Source: Candidatus Melainabacteria bacterium (lineage in GTDB: Bacteria > Cyanobacteriota > Vampirovibrionia > Obscuribacterales > Obscuribacteraceae). Taken from it: 42,177 nucleotides of DNA. Below the pieces are notes generated by a model that saw only the letters and a list, made by a program, of their open reading frames with translations, searched no databases and had not been told where the DNA came from. The stretch covers positions 1-42,177 of the forward strand of contig PLZS01000018.1 in assembly GCA_003153555.1 (NCBI GenBank). Reading direction: 5' to 3'. The position numbers and the translations under genes were made by a program. Every line of letters starts with the position of its first letter. Positions within the stretch are counted from its first letter, which is position 1. Positions 17,169 to 26,054 of the stretch are shown piece by piece.

Positions 17169-18849
17169 TTCGTGTTAAACGTGCTTCTATAGTGTCAAGT
17201 TCAGCCAGTCTTTTGGCGGCCAACTGAGCGGGCAATCGTCCTGATTTAACCAGCTGATGCCGAGTAATTTCGCCTTTAACGTTGATGCGCAGAGTGTCCA
17301 AGATTGAGTAAACCGTACCTGGAACACCTGCGACCGAAGCGGCAAACAAGTTGCTGTTCGTACCACGATTGTTGACGTGGCCTTTGCCCTGATAATTCAC
17401 ACCTGCAACGGTGAATAACACACCTGACGCCACTTTGGTACTGCCCACGAAAACACCGCCAAAGATGTTTTGTGTTGCTGTCAACTTAGCTTTATCTCTC
17501 TTCTTTTGACTAGCTCGAATTTGATCTTGAAACGTCTTTTCATGCAGTCCATAAATCACTTCTCGATCGATAGATCTCGTTACAGTTGAAGGAATGATTT
17601 TTGTGTCCTTGCATAGTTGATCTAATCGAGCATGATCGCTTATTAGTTGGTCGAGCTTCGAATTTTCAGCATCTTGTGTTGTTGGGCGCAAACGATGTCG
17701 ATGCATTTCGCCAACACCTTTTGCAAAAACGCGGCTCAAGATTGGACCACCTATGGTCAATCCGCCCGATATGATGAACATTACACCGCCGCGGTAATTC
17801 CACTTTCGATCATGCCGGTGCAGCGAAAGATAGGTAAATTCGTAGCCAATGGCGCTCGTAGTATTTTTCAAAAAGTCGAAAGTGTATTGCATTTGTTGAA
17901 ATGCCAACAGCTTTCTTGCACCAATATGGAATCTTTCGAATTCCTGCAAGCCTTGATCTCGAAGGTCACCAAGAACTTTGCCCTCAACGTCATCGATTTC
18001 GGCATGGCCCGTAAGCGTCGGCGCGGTTGCTTCGACCTTAGTCAAAGCGGCTCGTTGTGCCAGAAGCGAATCGATCTCGCTTTTCAGAGTGCGAACATGT
18101 TGTACAGCTGCTTTTGGCGCAAAACCTTTTGTTCTAGCGCCAATATCATGAAACTCATTGATGCCAAATTCCATTACAGCCGCACCGGCTCCGATAATAT
18201 TTCCAATCATCGGCACGAAGTTTGCATATTCTTGATGCGCGTTGTTTACATGATCAGGATTGCGAAGGTGACTACCCCGTTCCACGAAGGATACAATTGA
18301 ACCAGCCAAACCAGTCAACGAATTAGCTTCACTGGCAAGACCGTAGCGCCAGCCTTTCCAGCGTCCCTGTTTAGCCACTTCCATCGTGTAATGCACGTTG
18401 AATCGCTCCAACTCGATTTCTTTTAAAAGGATCTGTTTCGTCAAATCATCGACTTGTTCTTCTGCGACTTGAGGCGAAGATGTTATGCCACCTTGAAGCG
18501 TTGCTCCGTCGTTCATTCGTAATGCCGGCGACATATCAGCCGAAAGTATTGGTGAATCAAGTATGGGATGCTCCCCAAAGAGATTGGGCTGAGGAGCTGA
18601 TGGTAAGCCCGTTAATGGGACACTGGCTATTTCAATAGGTGCTGCATTTCGTTCACTTGGGTCGGGATTGATTTTTGTATCATTAGCATTGCTACTAGTC
18701 TCTCGTTCGACAATAGGTGCGCTTGCGTGCGTCGCCTCAGCCTCGCTGGTGCTCTCTTCAGTGGCCGCCAAACAGCCTAAATTCATCTGCACCGTCAAAG
18801 CCGAAAGCAGTAGCGCCGTGAAGCGCCTCGGCTTCAAGTTTTTATTCAA
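17164..18849 (-). CDS. Secreted coiled-coil protein, paralogue B (561 aa)
   Basis: The start is TTG at 18849, supported by GAGGA eight bases upstream and by an immediately following export signal (KPRRFTALLLSALTVQMNLGCLA); the longer frame to 19017 would run through the promoter. A Ser/Thr/Pro-rich stretch follows to about residue 130, then alternating charged helices with two glycine-rich hydrophobic segments. The last 100 residues align by eye with those of the 29437 gene: TKVASGVLFTVAGVN versus TKMSNGLLGIIVGYN, then RHQLVKSGR...RLAELDTIEARL versus EHKLEKQGK...RLATLEALSRKL. No known family is recognised. An envelope role is inferred only. It has its own Pho-box-like promoter. Confidence 0.75.
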   Translation of the reverse strand: MNKNLKPRRFTALLLSALTVQMNLGCLAATEESTSEAEATHASAPIVERETSSNANDTKINPDPSERNAAPIEIASVPLTGLPSAPQPNLFGEHPILDSPILSADMSPALRMNDGATLQGGITSSPQVAEEQVDDLTKQILLKEIELERFNVHYTMEVAKQGRWKGWRYGLASEANSLTGLAGSIVSFVERGSHLRNPDHVNNAHQEYANFVPMIGNIIGAGAAVMEFGINEFHDIGARTKGFAPKAAVQHVRTLKSEIDSLLAQRAALTKVEATAPTLTGHAEIDDVEGKVLGDLRDQGLQEFERFHIGARKLLAFQQMQYTFDFLKNTTSAIGYEFTYLSLHRHDRKWNYRGGVMFIISGGLTIGGPILSRVFAKGVGEMHRHRLRPTTQDAENSKLDQLISDHARLDQLCKDTKIIPSTVTRSIDREVIYGLHEKTFQDQIRASQKKRDKAKLTATQNIFGGVFVGSTKVASGVLFTVAGVNYQGKGHVNNRGTNSNLFAASVAGVPGTVYSILDTLRINVKGEITRHQLVKSGRLPAQLAAKRLAELDTIEARLTRK

Positions 18850-18902
18850 GACGTTTTCCTCAAGGTTGGTGAAATATCGACGCTTCTTTTGGTTCGATTT
18901 AA

Positions 18903-18934
18903 AAGTTACAGGCGCAATGTGATGGCAATGTGAT
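18903..18934 (-). promoter_or_regulatory. Pho-box-like promoter element for the 561-aa coiled-coil gene
   Basis: On the minus strand: ATCACAT (18934-18928), spacer TGCC, ATCACAT (18923-18917), 8 bp, then the -10 box TAACTT (18908-18903). This is the most perfect copy, with two identical 7-mers. The predicted transcript starts about 50 bases before the TTG start codon. Confidence 0.75.
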
Positions 18935-19026
18935 CGTGCGGATGTCACTCCAATGAGTACCGCGCATGACAACCGCCAGGCAAGCGGAACGCCCTTCAGA
19001 TAAGCAATACAAGCCAATCGACAGAC

Positions 19027-19058
19027 TACACATAACCATCACATTACGAATGTAGTAT
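19027..19058 (+). promoter_or_regulatory. Pho-box-like promoter element for the 19094 gene
   Basis: On the plus strand: TACACAT (19027-19033), spacer AACC, ATCACAT (19038-19044), 8 bp, then the -10 box TAGTAT (19053-19058). It is divergent from the 18903-18934 element, so this intergenic region mirrors the SulP/Ehr arrangement. Confidence 0.72.
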
Positions 19059-19093
19059 GCGGTCATCGGATCTTATTTAGGAAGGAGCAGATT

Positions 19094-19612
19094 ATGAGCG
19101 GGCAATTGAAATGGGGAACGCGCAACTCAGACTCTGGAATGCTCAAACAATTCAAGGAGCAATGCACCACAAGCGACTGCAGAATACAAGGTCATGGTCC
19201 GCAGAGCTATTACCTGAGTCAGTTTCTCAACAATCCACCAAAATGGAAAAGCAGTCACAGTCAAACGCGAATGCTACGAAGAATGCAGTCGAGGAATTGG
19301 TTGCTAATAGGATTCGATAACACGATCTTTGCTGCAAAAGTAGTTTTCTTCACCCTTGCAGGCTACACTGAAAAATCCCTAGCCGGTTTGCTAACCGCTC
19401 AGCAAGCGCGCACATTCAGTGTTTATGCAACTGCTATGTTAATAGCGATACTGACGCTTGCGGTGTGCCGAGAAATCAATATGTTCTGCTTCAGGTCAGT
19501 GGGGCCAAATGAAAATACAGCATCGGCTCCTCCAAGTGTTGCTGAAACGAAGTCCATGATCTCAACTACGCATCAGAATCTATTCCTGACACGGCTTCGC
19601 TCCCTTATTTAA
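19094..19612 (+). CDS. Small membrane protein of unknown function
   Basis: The start is well supported by GGAAGGAG eight bases before the ATG. The 172-residue protein has a hydrophilic, basic N-terminal half and two predicted membrane helices (about residues 76-96 and 112-134), then a Ser/Thr-rich tail. No family is recognised. An overlapping frame (19111-19320) also reads plausibly (KQSQSNANATKNAVEELVANRIR), so a frameshift within the gene cannot be excluded. Its promoter carries the direct-repeat element shared with the SulP and Ehr operons, making it a candidate member of the same regulon. Confidence 0.6.
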   Translation: MSGQLKWGTRNSDSGMLKQFKEQCTTSDCRIQGHGPQSYYLSQFLNNPPKWKSSHSQTRMLRRMQSRNWLLIGFDNTIFAAKVVFFTLAGYTEKSLAGLLTAQQARTFSVYATAMLIAILTLAVCREINMFCFRSVGPNENTASAPPSVAETKSMISTTHQNLFLTRLRSLI

Positions 19613-19865
19613 TTGTATGGCGTTCTATTGCAAATTCACTGCAAGTTCCACTGTATGCAAGGTCTACTGGACATCTTTTTCGCGCATGCTCACTACGTGA
19701 ACATGCTGACTGCCTCTAGATCCTCGACGACTTTGCCTGGGGTGAATTTTCGAATACGCAAGTTCTTGTGGAAATACTAATTCCAACCCCATTCGATAGC
19801 AATGCGCACTCGTTGCAACAGCGAAGGTAATTTCACGAGATCTCAGAGTTTAGTTCAGTAAGATA
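19613..19865. other. Intergenic region upstream of the ROK operon
   Basis: No gene is supported between the end of the 19094 gene and the operator at 19866. The 184-base part after the operator up to 20050 would be the leader of the operon and carries no obvious hairpin or open frame. Confidence 0.5.
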
Positions 19866-19908
19866 GCCATTTAGTTCGTTTGACAAACGAACTAAATGGC
19901 AGTAGAAT
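19866..19908 (+). promoter_or_regulatory. Sigma70-type promoter with overlapping 35-bp palindromic operator (site 1)
   Basis: A perfect inverted repeat (19866-19900) has 17-bp arms around a single central base, half-site TTAGTTCGTTTG. The -35 box TTGACA (19880-19885) sits at its centre, and the -10 box TAGAAT (19903-19908) lies exactly 17 bp downstream. Bound repressor would block RNA polymerase directly. The half-site resembles known operators of the ROK repressor XylR (TTAGTTTGTTT), and a ROK regulator is the second gene of this operon. No T-run follows, so it is not a terminator. Confidence 0.78.
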
Positions 19909-20049
19909 GAAGAAGTGGGGTTCTGGTTGGAACACGCCACAAGAGTGTGTGTCAATCTCTACGACTGCAACAGATAAGGCAGAGTGTAATTTGAGGGCAC
20001 GAGCCGAAGTGCCATTAACGGCACTCAGAACAGAAGGACAGGTAAGGAA

Positions 20050-20898
20050 ATGACCAAGAGCAGCACTATGCACAAGAACTACCTAGCAGCCGGTTATGCT
20101 GAGACTACGGTTAAGACGTTGCGATTATTGTCAGTCTCTGATATCGCTGCAGTGCGTCGCCGTGTGGCTGAGAACCCGAAAACGCCGGCGGATATATTGA
20201 CAAAGATGGCTGTGGATAAGGATTCTCAAGTGCGCATTGCAGTTGGTCTGAATTCTGCGACTCCGCATGTGGTACTTTCGCGGCTAGTTTACGACGACGA
20301 TCCCGATGTCCGTTACTGGCTGGCATCCACGAGCTATCTGCCAGTGCGAATCCTGATGGAGCTCACGGCAGACAAGAATCCTTATGTATCGCAAAGGGCT
20401 GAGCGAACAGTCTTTCTGATGGAAGCTGGATTGTCGCAACGAACATTGACAATTTTTCAGTTCCTGGAGCAAGACCATTCTCTGCTGGTAAGCAGACTGG
20501 AGAAACTCATTGAACACTACTCAAGCGCGTCGCAACATTACATCTTCGACGAAACTGTTGATGCTTTTGATGAACTTGGAAGACACTTTGGCAGACAACA
20601 CAAGTTGTGCCTGGATGAAATTTCAAATGCGAACAAACTCTCCGGTGAGTTGCTGGGGAAATGTGCAGCCGATCACATGCAGATCAATGAGAAGATCGAA
20701 ACCCTAATATTGATGCATGTCGAGGGGAAACCGGACTTTTGTCGTGAACTTGGTCAATTGTTGGAACTTGTCGTGAAACACATAGAATTTGCGGAGAAAG
20801 AGTTGTTTGTCGAATTACGTCGCCACGTCACGCCACAGCAAATGAATGAGATGAATGAACGGCTGAACCAAGCTTTGCTACTGAGCACAGCCAGTTGA
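20050..20898 (+). CDS. LRV/HEAT-like repeat protein fused to a hemerythrin-like domain
   Basis: The N-terminal 130 residues hold about three helical repeats of the leucine-rich-variant/HEAT type (VRRRVAENPKTPADILTKMA, VRIAVGLNSATPHVVLSRL, VRYWLASTSYLPVRILMEL), with a spacing near 24 residues. The C-terminal half resembles a hemerythrin HHE four-helix bundle, with histidines and acidic residues in the expected order: EQDHSLL, RQHKLCLDE, ADHMQINEKIE and VKHIEFAEKELF. Such domains bind di-iron and sense O2 or redox state. The fusion suggests a soluble cytoplasmic sensor or scaffold. The start is supported by GGACAGGTAAGG just upstream. It is the first gene after operator site 1 and 86 bases before the ROK gene. 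Confidence 0.7.
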   Translation: MTKSSTMHKNYLAAGYAETTVKTLRLLSVSDIAAVRRRVAENPKTPADILTKMAVDKDSQVRIAVGLNSATPHVVLSRLVYDDDPDVRYWLASTSYLPVRILMELTADKNPYVSQRAERTVFLMEAGLSQRTLTIFQFLEQDHSLLVSRLEKLIEHYSSASQHYIFDETVDAFDELGRHFGRQHKLCLDEISNANKLSGELLGKCAADHMQINEKIETLILMHVEGKPDFCRELGQLLELVVKHIEFAEKELFVELRRHVTPQQMNEMNERLNQALLLSTAS

Positions 20899-20984
20899 AG
20901 GGAGCAGCGACTGTATAAGCACCATGGAACCGCACCACAGGAATCAGGTATGCGCACGCGTGCGATGAGAGAGATAAAGACTAT

Positions 20985-22178
20985 ATGTTGAGTTCGAGCT
21001 TCACTGACATGCGAAGAAGAAATGCTGAGAGCATTCTACAAGCAGTCCGCCAACAACCCGGATTGAGTCGGGCGGATGTAGCGAGAGTGTGTGATCTCGC
21101 AAAGTCAACGGTCTCCAGTGTCGTTGATGAATTGGTCAAGAGTGAACTAGTGGACGAGACTGGCTCGAAAGAATCGAGCCGAGGTCGCCGCCCGGTTGGA
21201 CTGATGTTCAATCCTAATTCGCGGGTGGCAGTTGGTCTAAGCCTCGATCATAACCGACTGGTGATCGTACTTTGCAATCTCGACGGTATCGTTCAAGCCG
21301 TGCGTACAAAAAAGCTCACTCGTAGAAACAATCTTCAGTCCGTCGCATCAATTGTGTTGCCAGAATTGCAAAGATTACTTGCAGACCAGGATTTAGTGCC
21401 ATCAAAAATTGCTGGGGCTGGTCTGGCTGTGCCGGGACCTTTACCATCCGTACCAGCTGCGTGTACAGAAGGAGACAAGCTGAACTATGAATCATTGCGC
21501 AAGCAGCTGGCAAGAGAATTGAAATGCTCGGTCGTGATTGACTCGAACACGAACATGGCAGCCCTGGCCGAAAGCCGCCTCGGTGCTGCGCGCGATTGTG
21601 AAGAAGCGCTCGTCGTGAGACTGGGACAGGAAGTACGCTCGGCACTTATTGTTGATCATAAGCTTCTTAAGGGAGCCCAGGGGCGTGCTGGTGAGCTTGG
21701 ACATGTAAAGGCTCCCGGCATCGAGCGAGCGTGCAAATGTGGCAAACGGGGATGCATTAACTCTGTTGCAGCTACAGATGCAATTCTCAGTCGTTGCCAG
21801 TCAAGTGGTGCGCAATTTGACGACATTGATGAAGTTATCTCATCTGCAATCGGGGGCGACCGCCACTGCCGGGAAGCCCTTATAGATGCAGGTCTGGCTG
21901 TGGGGTATGGCATTGCAATCTGCATCAATATTCTGGCACCACCCCATTTGATACTTACCGGTCGCCTGGTGGCGGCAGGCAACTTGTTGCTTGATCCTCT
22001 ACGCGAAGCGATCACTAAGTTTGCCACCACCGACAATCTCCTCAATTGCAATCTGGTGTTCGACGACTCGCACAACCACATTGAGGCCATCGGAGCCAGT
22101 TTGGCATCTCTATCAGAGGACGATTTCTTGCTCAATCTGATATCCGAAAGCAGCGCCAAAGCTATACAGGAGGCATAG
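20985..22178 (+). CDS. ROK-family transcriptional repressor (XylR/NagC type)
   Basis: An N-terminal winged helix (ILQAVRQQPGLSRADVARVC, then AKSTVSSVVDELVKSELV) is followed by a ROK sugar-kinase-like domain. The ROK zinc site CKCGKRGC is present after GRAGELGHVKAP. The kinase catalytic segment, usually NDxN, reads DSNTNMAALAE, so it is a regulator and probably not a kinase. ROK repressors respond to a sugar or sugar phosphate. Because its operon begins with a XylR-like palindrome overlapping the -35 box, it probably represses itself. A second copy of the operator at 27514-27538 suggests a further target. The inducer is unknown. Confidence 0.9.
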   Translation: MLSSSFTDMRRRNAESILQAVRQQPGLSRADVARVCDLAKSTVSSVVDELVKSELVDETGSKESSRGRRPVGLMFNPNSRVAVGLSLDHNRLVIVLCNLDGIVQAVRTKKLTRRNNLQSVASIVLPELQRLLADQDLVPSKIAGAGLAVPGPLPSVPAACTEGDKLNYESLRKQLARELKCSVVIDSNTNMAALAESRLGAARDCEEALVVRLGQEVRSALIVDHKLLKGAQGRAGELGHVKAPGIERACKCGKRGCINSVAATDAILSRCQSSGAQFDDIDEVISSAIGGDRHCREALIDAGLAVGYGIAICINILAPPHLILTGRLVAAGNLLLDPLREAITKFATTDNLLNCNLVFDDSHNHIEAIGASLASLSEDDFLLNLISESSAKAIQEA

Positions 22179-22255
22179 GTGAGCGCGAATTTGAGCTTGT
22201 CTGTATCGTATCAACGGCAATGTGCGCCGCACAACTTGTAATCGGGAGTGCATAG

Positions 22256-22690
22256 ATGGCACGCATACTAATCCTACAAGACGAACCTTCCTGGAATGCG
22301 GCCCTCTACCGCTGCCTGGTAGCGCATCATGAACTTGTAGTTACCGATAGTAGCAATGCGGCCATCCTGGCACTGCACAAAGAAAGCTTCAATCTCGTCA
22401 TTTCACGCGTCCACCTCCAAAGTGAAGACGTGTTCGGGTTTTTAAAGATGATAAAAAGCGATCCTGTTATCGCTCATATTCCAGTAGTTTGCTTTTGTGG
22501 TCTGCGAACCAGAATAGCCCAATTTGCCAACAACACACTGGAAACAGTTAGCCGTATGTTTGGTGCAGATGCTTATCTATCAATAGAAGATTTTTGCGTT
22601 GGTGACAATTGTGATTTGGAAAGCATGCGGAGCGCGATTGAGTCTGTGATGAACATAGACAAACGCAAGGCGAGTCACGAAGGAGTTTAG
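22256..22690 (+). CDS. Pseudo-receiver protein (phosphoacceptor Asp lost)
   Basis: The fold order matches a CheY-like receiver: ARILILQDE at strand 1, FNLVISRVHL at strand 3, IPVVCFC at strand 4, ADAYLS at strand 5. Where active receivers have Asp after strand 3 (LLD), this protein has Arg51; the conserved Lys of strand 5 is also absent. It therefore cannot be phosphorylated in the normal way. The same changes and a matching PxxCFC and SLE/TLE...GAxxYL pattern occur in the 31139 gene. No output domain is present. ATG at 22256 has GGGAG seven bases upstream. It lies between the ROK and ClcA genes in the same operon. Confidence 0.72.
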   Translation: MARILILQDEPSWNAALYRCLVAHHELVVTDSSNAAILALHKESFNLVISRVHLQSEDVFGFLKMIKSDPVIAHIPVVCFCGLRTRIAQFANNTLETVSRMFGADAYLSIEDFCVGDNCDLESMRSAIESVMNIDKRKASHEGV

Positions 22691-22694
22691 AAAT

Positions 22695-22763
22695 ATGATC
22701 GAACAACTAGAAGAAAAAGGTAATTCGATGCCACCGGAAAGTGTGAATGAAATTACCAGATAA
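22695..22763 (+). CDS. Possible 22-residue leader peptide overlapping clcA
   Basis: An ATG preceded by AGGAG at nine bases opens a 22-codon frame (MIEQLEEKGNSMPPESVNEITR) that ends 16 bases inside the clcA gene in another frame. ClcA itself has no strong ribosome-binding site, so translation of this short frame may couple the ribosome to the clcA start. It may equally be a chance frame. Confidence 0.35.
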   Translation: MIEQLEEKGNSMPPESVNEITR

Positions 22764-24474
22764 CGACACATACGTACCCATTCTCGAGTCATGTATTATC
22801 GGTGTCGCAGCTGGGCTATCTGCTGTGGTTTTAAGTGCCGGGGTGAGTTGGCTGGGTGCCTTGAGAATTCACCTCTCCAGCCTGGCATCGCACTTGTATG
22901 TTTTGCCGTCCTTCGGCTTGATCGGTGGACTCGTTGCCGGTCTGCTTGTTGAGAGAGTAGCACCTGAAGCGTCTGGCAGTGGAATTCCACAAGTTCGGGC
23001 TCGGCTCGATCGAATTACTATGCCTCTCAACTTCCGAATCGCTCTGGTCAAATTGTTAGGTGGCACCATTGCACTGGGGTCCGGACTCTTCCTGGGCCGA
23101 GAGGGTCCGACAGTGCAGCTAGGCGCATCGGTGGCGGCGCCATTGGCTCGCTGGCTACCGAGAGCCTCGCAGCACAAACGTCAGTTGATTGCAGCAGGTG
23201 CAGGCGCAGGATTGACTGCTGCGTTCAATGCACCGTTGGCAGGAGTAACTTTTGTTCTGGAGGAATTGCTCAAGGAGATTAAGCCATCCACGATCATGAT
23301 TGCCGTCGTCGCGTGCTCGGTCGCCTGCTTCGTCGTGAACGTGATAAGCCCACCACATTTGCGTGTTGCAGTTAACAGGCTAGAACCTTCGATTTCCTTC
23401 GGTCTTGTTGATGTTCCGTTCTATTTGCTTCTTGGTGTGGTAGCAGGGCTGTTGAGTGCCGTATTCAATGCCGGTATCCTTGGAGCCTTGAATTTCAATC
23501 GCCTGTTGCGACTCCCGCTGACCATTAGAGTAGGTCTGGCTGGTCTCATATCTGGGGCGATCATCTCTGTAATGCCTGAGGCTTTCCACAATTACGCCGG
23601 CTTGCGAGGGCTGATCATTGCAGGCGAAACGCAATTTCAACTGGTGATAATGGCATTTCTGGAGTTCTATCTGTTAACCCTTATAGCCTATGGCTCCGGA
23701 GCACCAGGGGGATTATTTGCACCTTCACTGGCGCTTGGGTCAGCACTAGGATACCTAATTGGCTATTTGGAGCAGACTTTAATGGGAACAGGCTCCACGG
23801 CAGCATTTGCTCTTGTTGGCATGGGAGCCTTCTTCGCTGGGGTAGCTCGCACACCGCTCACTGCAGTTGTAATCACTTTTGAGTTGACTACAAATTTTAC
23901 GCTTCTGACGCCACTGATGTTTGCTTGCGTTGTTAGTACAGCAGTTGGCGAGCTCGTCTCAAAAGGCGGACTATATGAGCATCTTATGCGCTGGAACGAT
24001 ATTCATCTGGGCGGTCCTGGTTCTAGCAACAATCTTCGTACTATGAAGGCTAAGGATGTTATGCATGGAATGGTCGAAGCGTATGACAGTAAATCGTTGC
24101 TCAAAGATGTACTACCATCTTTCGGCGCATCGTCCCAACGAGGATTCCCGGTGGTTGAGAGAGGCAATCTCGTCGGCGTTGTTACTCAGACAGATCTGAC
24201 TAAATTAAGTGAAACCGAATCATTCGATTCTACAACTGTGGCAGACATCATGACACCGCATCCAGTAGCAGTAGATCCTTATGATTCGTTGGAAGAAATC
24301 TTGTTTCTATTCAGTCGCCACAAGTTTACCTGGCTTCCCGTAGCCCATCACGACAAGTTAAAGGGCATAATCTTGCAAAGCGATGTTTTGAATGCGCTGT
24401 TCACCCAAGAGCAGATCCCTGTCACCTCCCCATCATCGGCTGCCGAAGAGAGCGGAGCTGTGAAGATCGAATGA
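22747..24474 (+). CDS. ClC-family chloride/proton antiporter with CBS pair
   Basis: The membrane part contains the three ClC selectivity motifs: GSGIP (residues 77-81), GREGPTVQ (gating Glu119) and GSGAPGGLFAPSLALG. A second Glu in FVLEELLKEI matches the proton-glutamate region of antiporters, so Cl-/H+ exchange is likely rather than a simple channel. The C-terminal 140 residues are two CBS domains (AKDVMHGMVEAYD..., VADIMTPHPVAVDP...), which bind adenine nucleotides and may tie activity to energy state. Length is normal. It is probably translated by coupling with the short upstream frame, and overlaps the next gene by four bases. Confidence 0.93.
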   Translation: MKLPDNDTYVPILESCIIGVAAGLSAVVLSAGVSWLGALRIHLSSLASHLYVLPSFGLIGGLVAGLLVERVAPEASGSGIPQVRARLDRITMPLNFRIALVKLLGGTIALGSGLFLGREGPTVQLGASVAAPLARWLPRASQHKRQLIAAGAGAGLTAAFNAPLAGVTFVLEELLKEIKPSTIMIAVVACSVACFVVNVISPPHLRVAVNRLEPSISFGLVDVPFYLLLGVVAGLLSAVFNAGILGALNFNRLLRLPLTIRVGLAGLISGAIISVMPEAFHNYAGLRGLIIAGETQFQLVIMAFLEFYLLTLIAYGSGAPGGLFAPSLALGSALGYLIGYLEQTLMGTGSTAAFALVGMGAFFAGVARTPLTAVVITFELTTNFTLLTPLMFACVVSTAVGELVSKGGLYEHLMRWNDIHLGGPGSSNNLRTMKAKDVMHGMVEAYDSKSLLKDVLPSFGASSQRGFPVVERGNLVGVVTQTDLTKLSETESFDSTTVADIMTPHPVAVDPYDSLEEILFLFSRHKFTWLPVAHHDKLKGIILQSDVLNALFTQEQIPVTSPSSAAEESGAVKIE

Positions 24475-24965
24475 TAATTACCGGAATATTCGACAGTGAT
24501 CAGGCAGCATCAGATTGTCTCAAACGACTGGAAGAGTTGAGGCTTCCGCCCGAGAACATATCCCTCCTTGGCCCTGGGGCAAAGAGGCTGCAAACGGAAG
24601 CAGCTCGTTTTTTTAAAGTCACGCGGTACGATAAATATATGATCCTCTGCGGAGTCGTAGGAGCAATTGGGGGCGCGGTAATTGCGCTCTTCGCCAAAGG
24701 AGAGCGACCCATACCATTCGATTTTCTGGGACCGGCAACGATAGCGCTGCTGGGAGCCATTGTCGGTTGCATGTTTGGAACTTTGTTTGGGGGACTGCTC
24801 GGGTCAAGCACGTCAGAATATACCGGGAAAGTTTTTGAAGGCAACGTTAAAGGACACAAGATTGCACTCCGAGTCATGCTTGAGGACGGTACCAAAAGGC
24901 ACGAAGTTGAAATGATTATGGAAGAATGTGACGCAGTTGAGATTCGCAGAAGGCTGAAGGTCTAA
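24471..24965 (+). CDS. Small membrane protein with general-stress-like N-terminal domain
   Basis: The first 50 residues (MIITGIFDSDQAASDCLKRL...ISLLGPG) resemble the alpha/beta domain of general-stress-17M/YflT-type proteins. Two glycine-rich membrane helices follow (about residues 56-75 and 88-112), then a short soluble domain (KGHKIALRVMLEDGTKRHEVEMIM) that looks like the second half of the same fold. The start overlaps the clcA stop as ATGA, so it is co-translated with the antiporter and may regulate or accompany it. Function is not established. Confidence 0.65.
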   Translation: MIITGIFDSDQAASDCLKRLEELRLPPENISLLGPGAKRLQTEAARFFKVTRYDKYMILCGVVGAIGGAVIALFAKGERPIPFDFLGPATIALLGAIVGCMFGTLFGGLLGSSTSEYTGKVFEGNVKGHKIALRVMLEDGTKRHEVEMIMEECDAVEIRRRLKV

Positions 24966-24995
24966 GCACCATTTATTGCCCTCCCAAACAGATCA

Positions 24996-25892
24996 TCACG
25001 CCACCCCACCATTCGCTGTGTGTGAATGATCTCGGCTGTTTTGTTTCGATCGTTTATCTTCGTACATAGCTGCGTCTGCTCGTTCAAGCAAATCGTCCAG
25101 AGAAGAACTTTGACTTTCAACGTGGTGTGCAAATCCTACGCTCAATGACAGCTTGAAGGGACGTTCTGTCTTCTCGTTCAGGGCCTGCAGATTCTCCAAA
25201 AGTCGCCGCGAAATATGCGCTTTGTCATCATGAGATCTGCCATGAGCTATTACAGCAAATTCGTCACCGCCCAAACGAGCCAAAATATCCGCTTTGCGAA
25301 ATGTTTGTCGCAGCAAAGAAGCTACGTCTTCCAGCGCAGCATCGCCGTTTTGGTGACCGAATCTGTCGTTGATCTCCTTCATGCCATCCAAATCAACAAA
25401 GATCAAGAGCAGCCCCAGTTTGTCACGCTCCACTAGTCGAATGGATTGTTCTCCTAAAGTGACGAACCCTCTTCGATTGTGCAGACCAGTCAATTCATCC
25501 AGCAGCGAGTCTGACTTCAATTGTTCTCGCAAACGCACGCGTGCGGTAACGTCGCGCATTGAAAGGAACCAATAGCATTGATCAGACCAGGCAACCTCTC
25601 GCTTGCGAATTGAAACGTAAATGGGGTCACGACCTTCTCGTGCAACACAAATTTCATGCGGTTCTTCACCAAGGATGGCGAATGGAAATGGAAGTCCAAT
25701 GAACTTTTCGCACGTACCGTTTAGAAGCGACAAGGCGGTCTCATTGAGTAATCTTACTGTCAGCGAGTTCTGCTCTATCAACGCTAAGCCATCTGGGGAT
25801 AGGCCGAGCAGTACTTGTGCCAGTTCACCGACTTCGTCTGATAGAACCGAGTCTGCATAAAGGTCAGGATAGGAATCGTTGAATTTCAGCAT
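24996..25892 (-). CDS. PAS-GGDEF diguanylate cyclase
   Basis: This enzyme makes the second messenger c-di-GMP from two GTP. A PAS-like sensor domain occupies about residues 20-120 (LLGLSPDGLALIEQNSLTVRLLNE; MRDVTARVRLREQL at its end). The GGDEF domain (about 130-285) has DELTGLHNRRG, the metal Asp in FVDLDGMKEIND, and an intact RLGGDEF signature, so it should be active. An RKAD motif five residues before GGDEF fits the inhibitory I-site, suggesting product feedback. There is no membrane segment, so the signal is cytoplasmic. AAGGACAG precedes the ATG. It converges on the clcA operon with 30 bases between stops. Confidence 0.92.
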   Translation of the reverse strand: MLKFNDSYPDLYADSVLSDEVGELAQVLLGLSPDGLALIEQNSLTVRLLNETALSLLNGTCEKFIGLPFPFAILGEEPHEICVAREGRDPIYVSIRKREVAWSDQCYWFLSMRDVTARVRLREQLKSDSLLDELTGLHNRRGFVTLGEQSIRLVERDKLGLLLIFVDLDGMKEINDRFGHQNGDAALEDVASLLRQTFRKADILARLGGDEFAVIAHGRSHDDKAHISRRLLENLQALNEKTERPFKLSLSVGFAHHVESQSSSLDDLLERADAAMYEDKRSKQNSRDHSHTANGGVA

Positions 25893-26054
25893 GCTCTGTC
25901 CTTGGCATTGATATTGGTGGATGCTCCTTGTACTTCTGAGTTTTTTCCACCAGATAGTTGGCTAGTCATAATGATCTTCCTTTGCCCAACAACGGTTCGA
26001 AGAAGACTATGATACCAAGTTTGCCGCTGGATACAGGCTTAATGCCGATTATCT

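Noticed and set aside
19111..19320. Alternative 69-residue gene overlapping the 19094 gene
   Set aside because: The strong GGAAGGAG site serves the ATG at 19094, whose frame contains two membrane helices; the alternative has no site of its own. A frameshift between the two remains possible.
19866..19900. Palindrome as a rho-independent terminator
   Set aside because: There is no T-run on either side, it is AT-rich, and it contains a -35 box correctly spaced from a -10 box.
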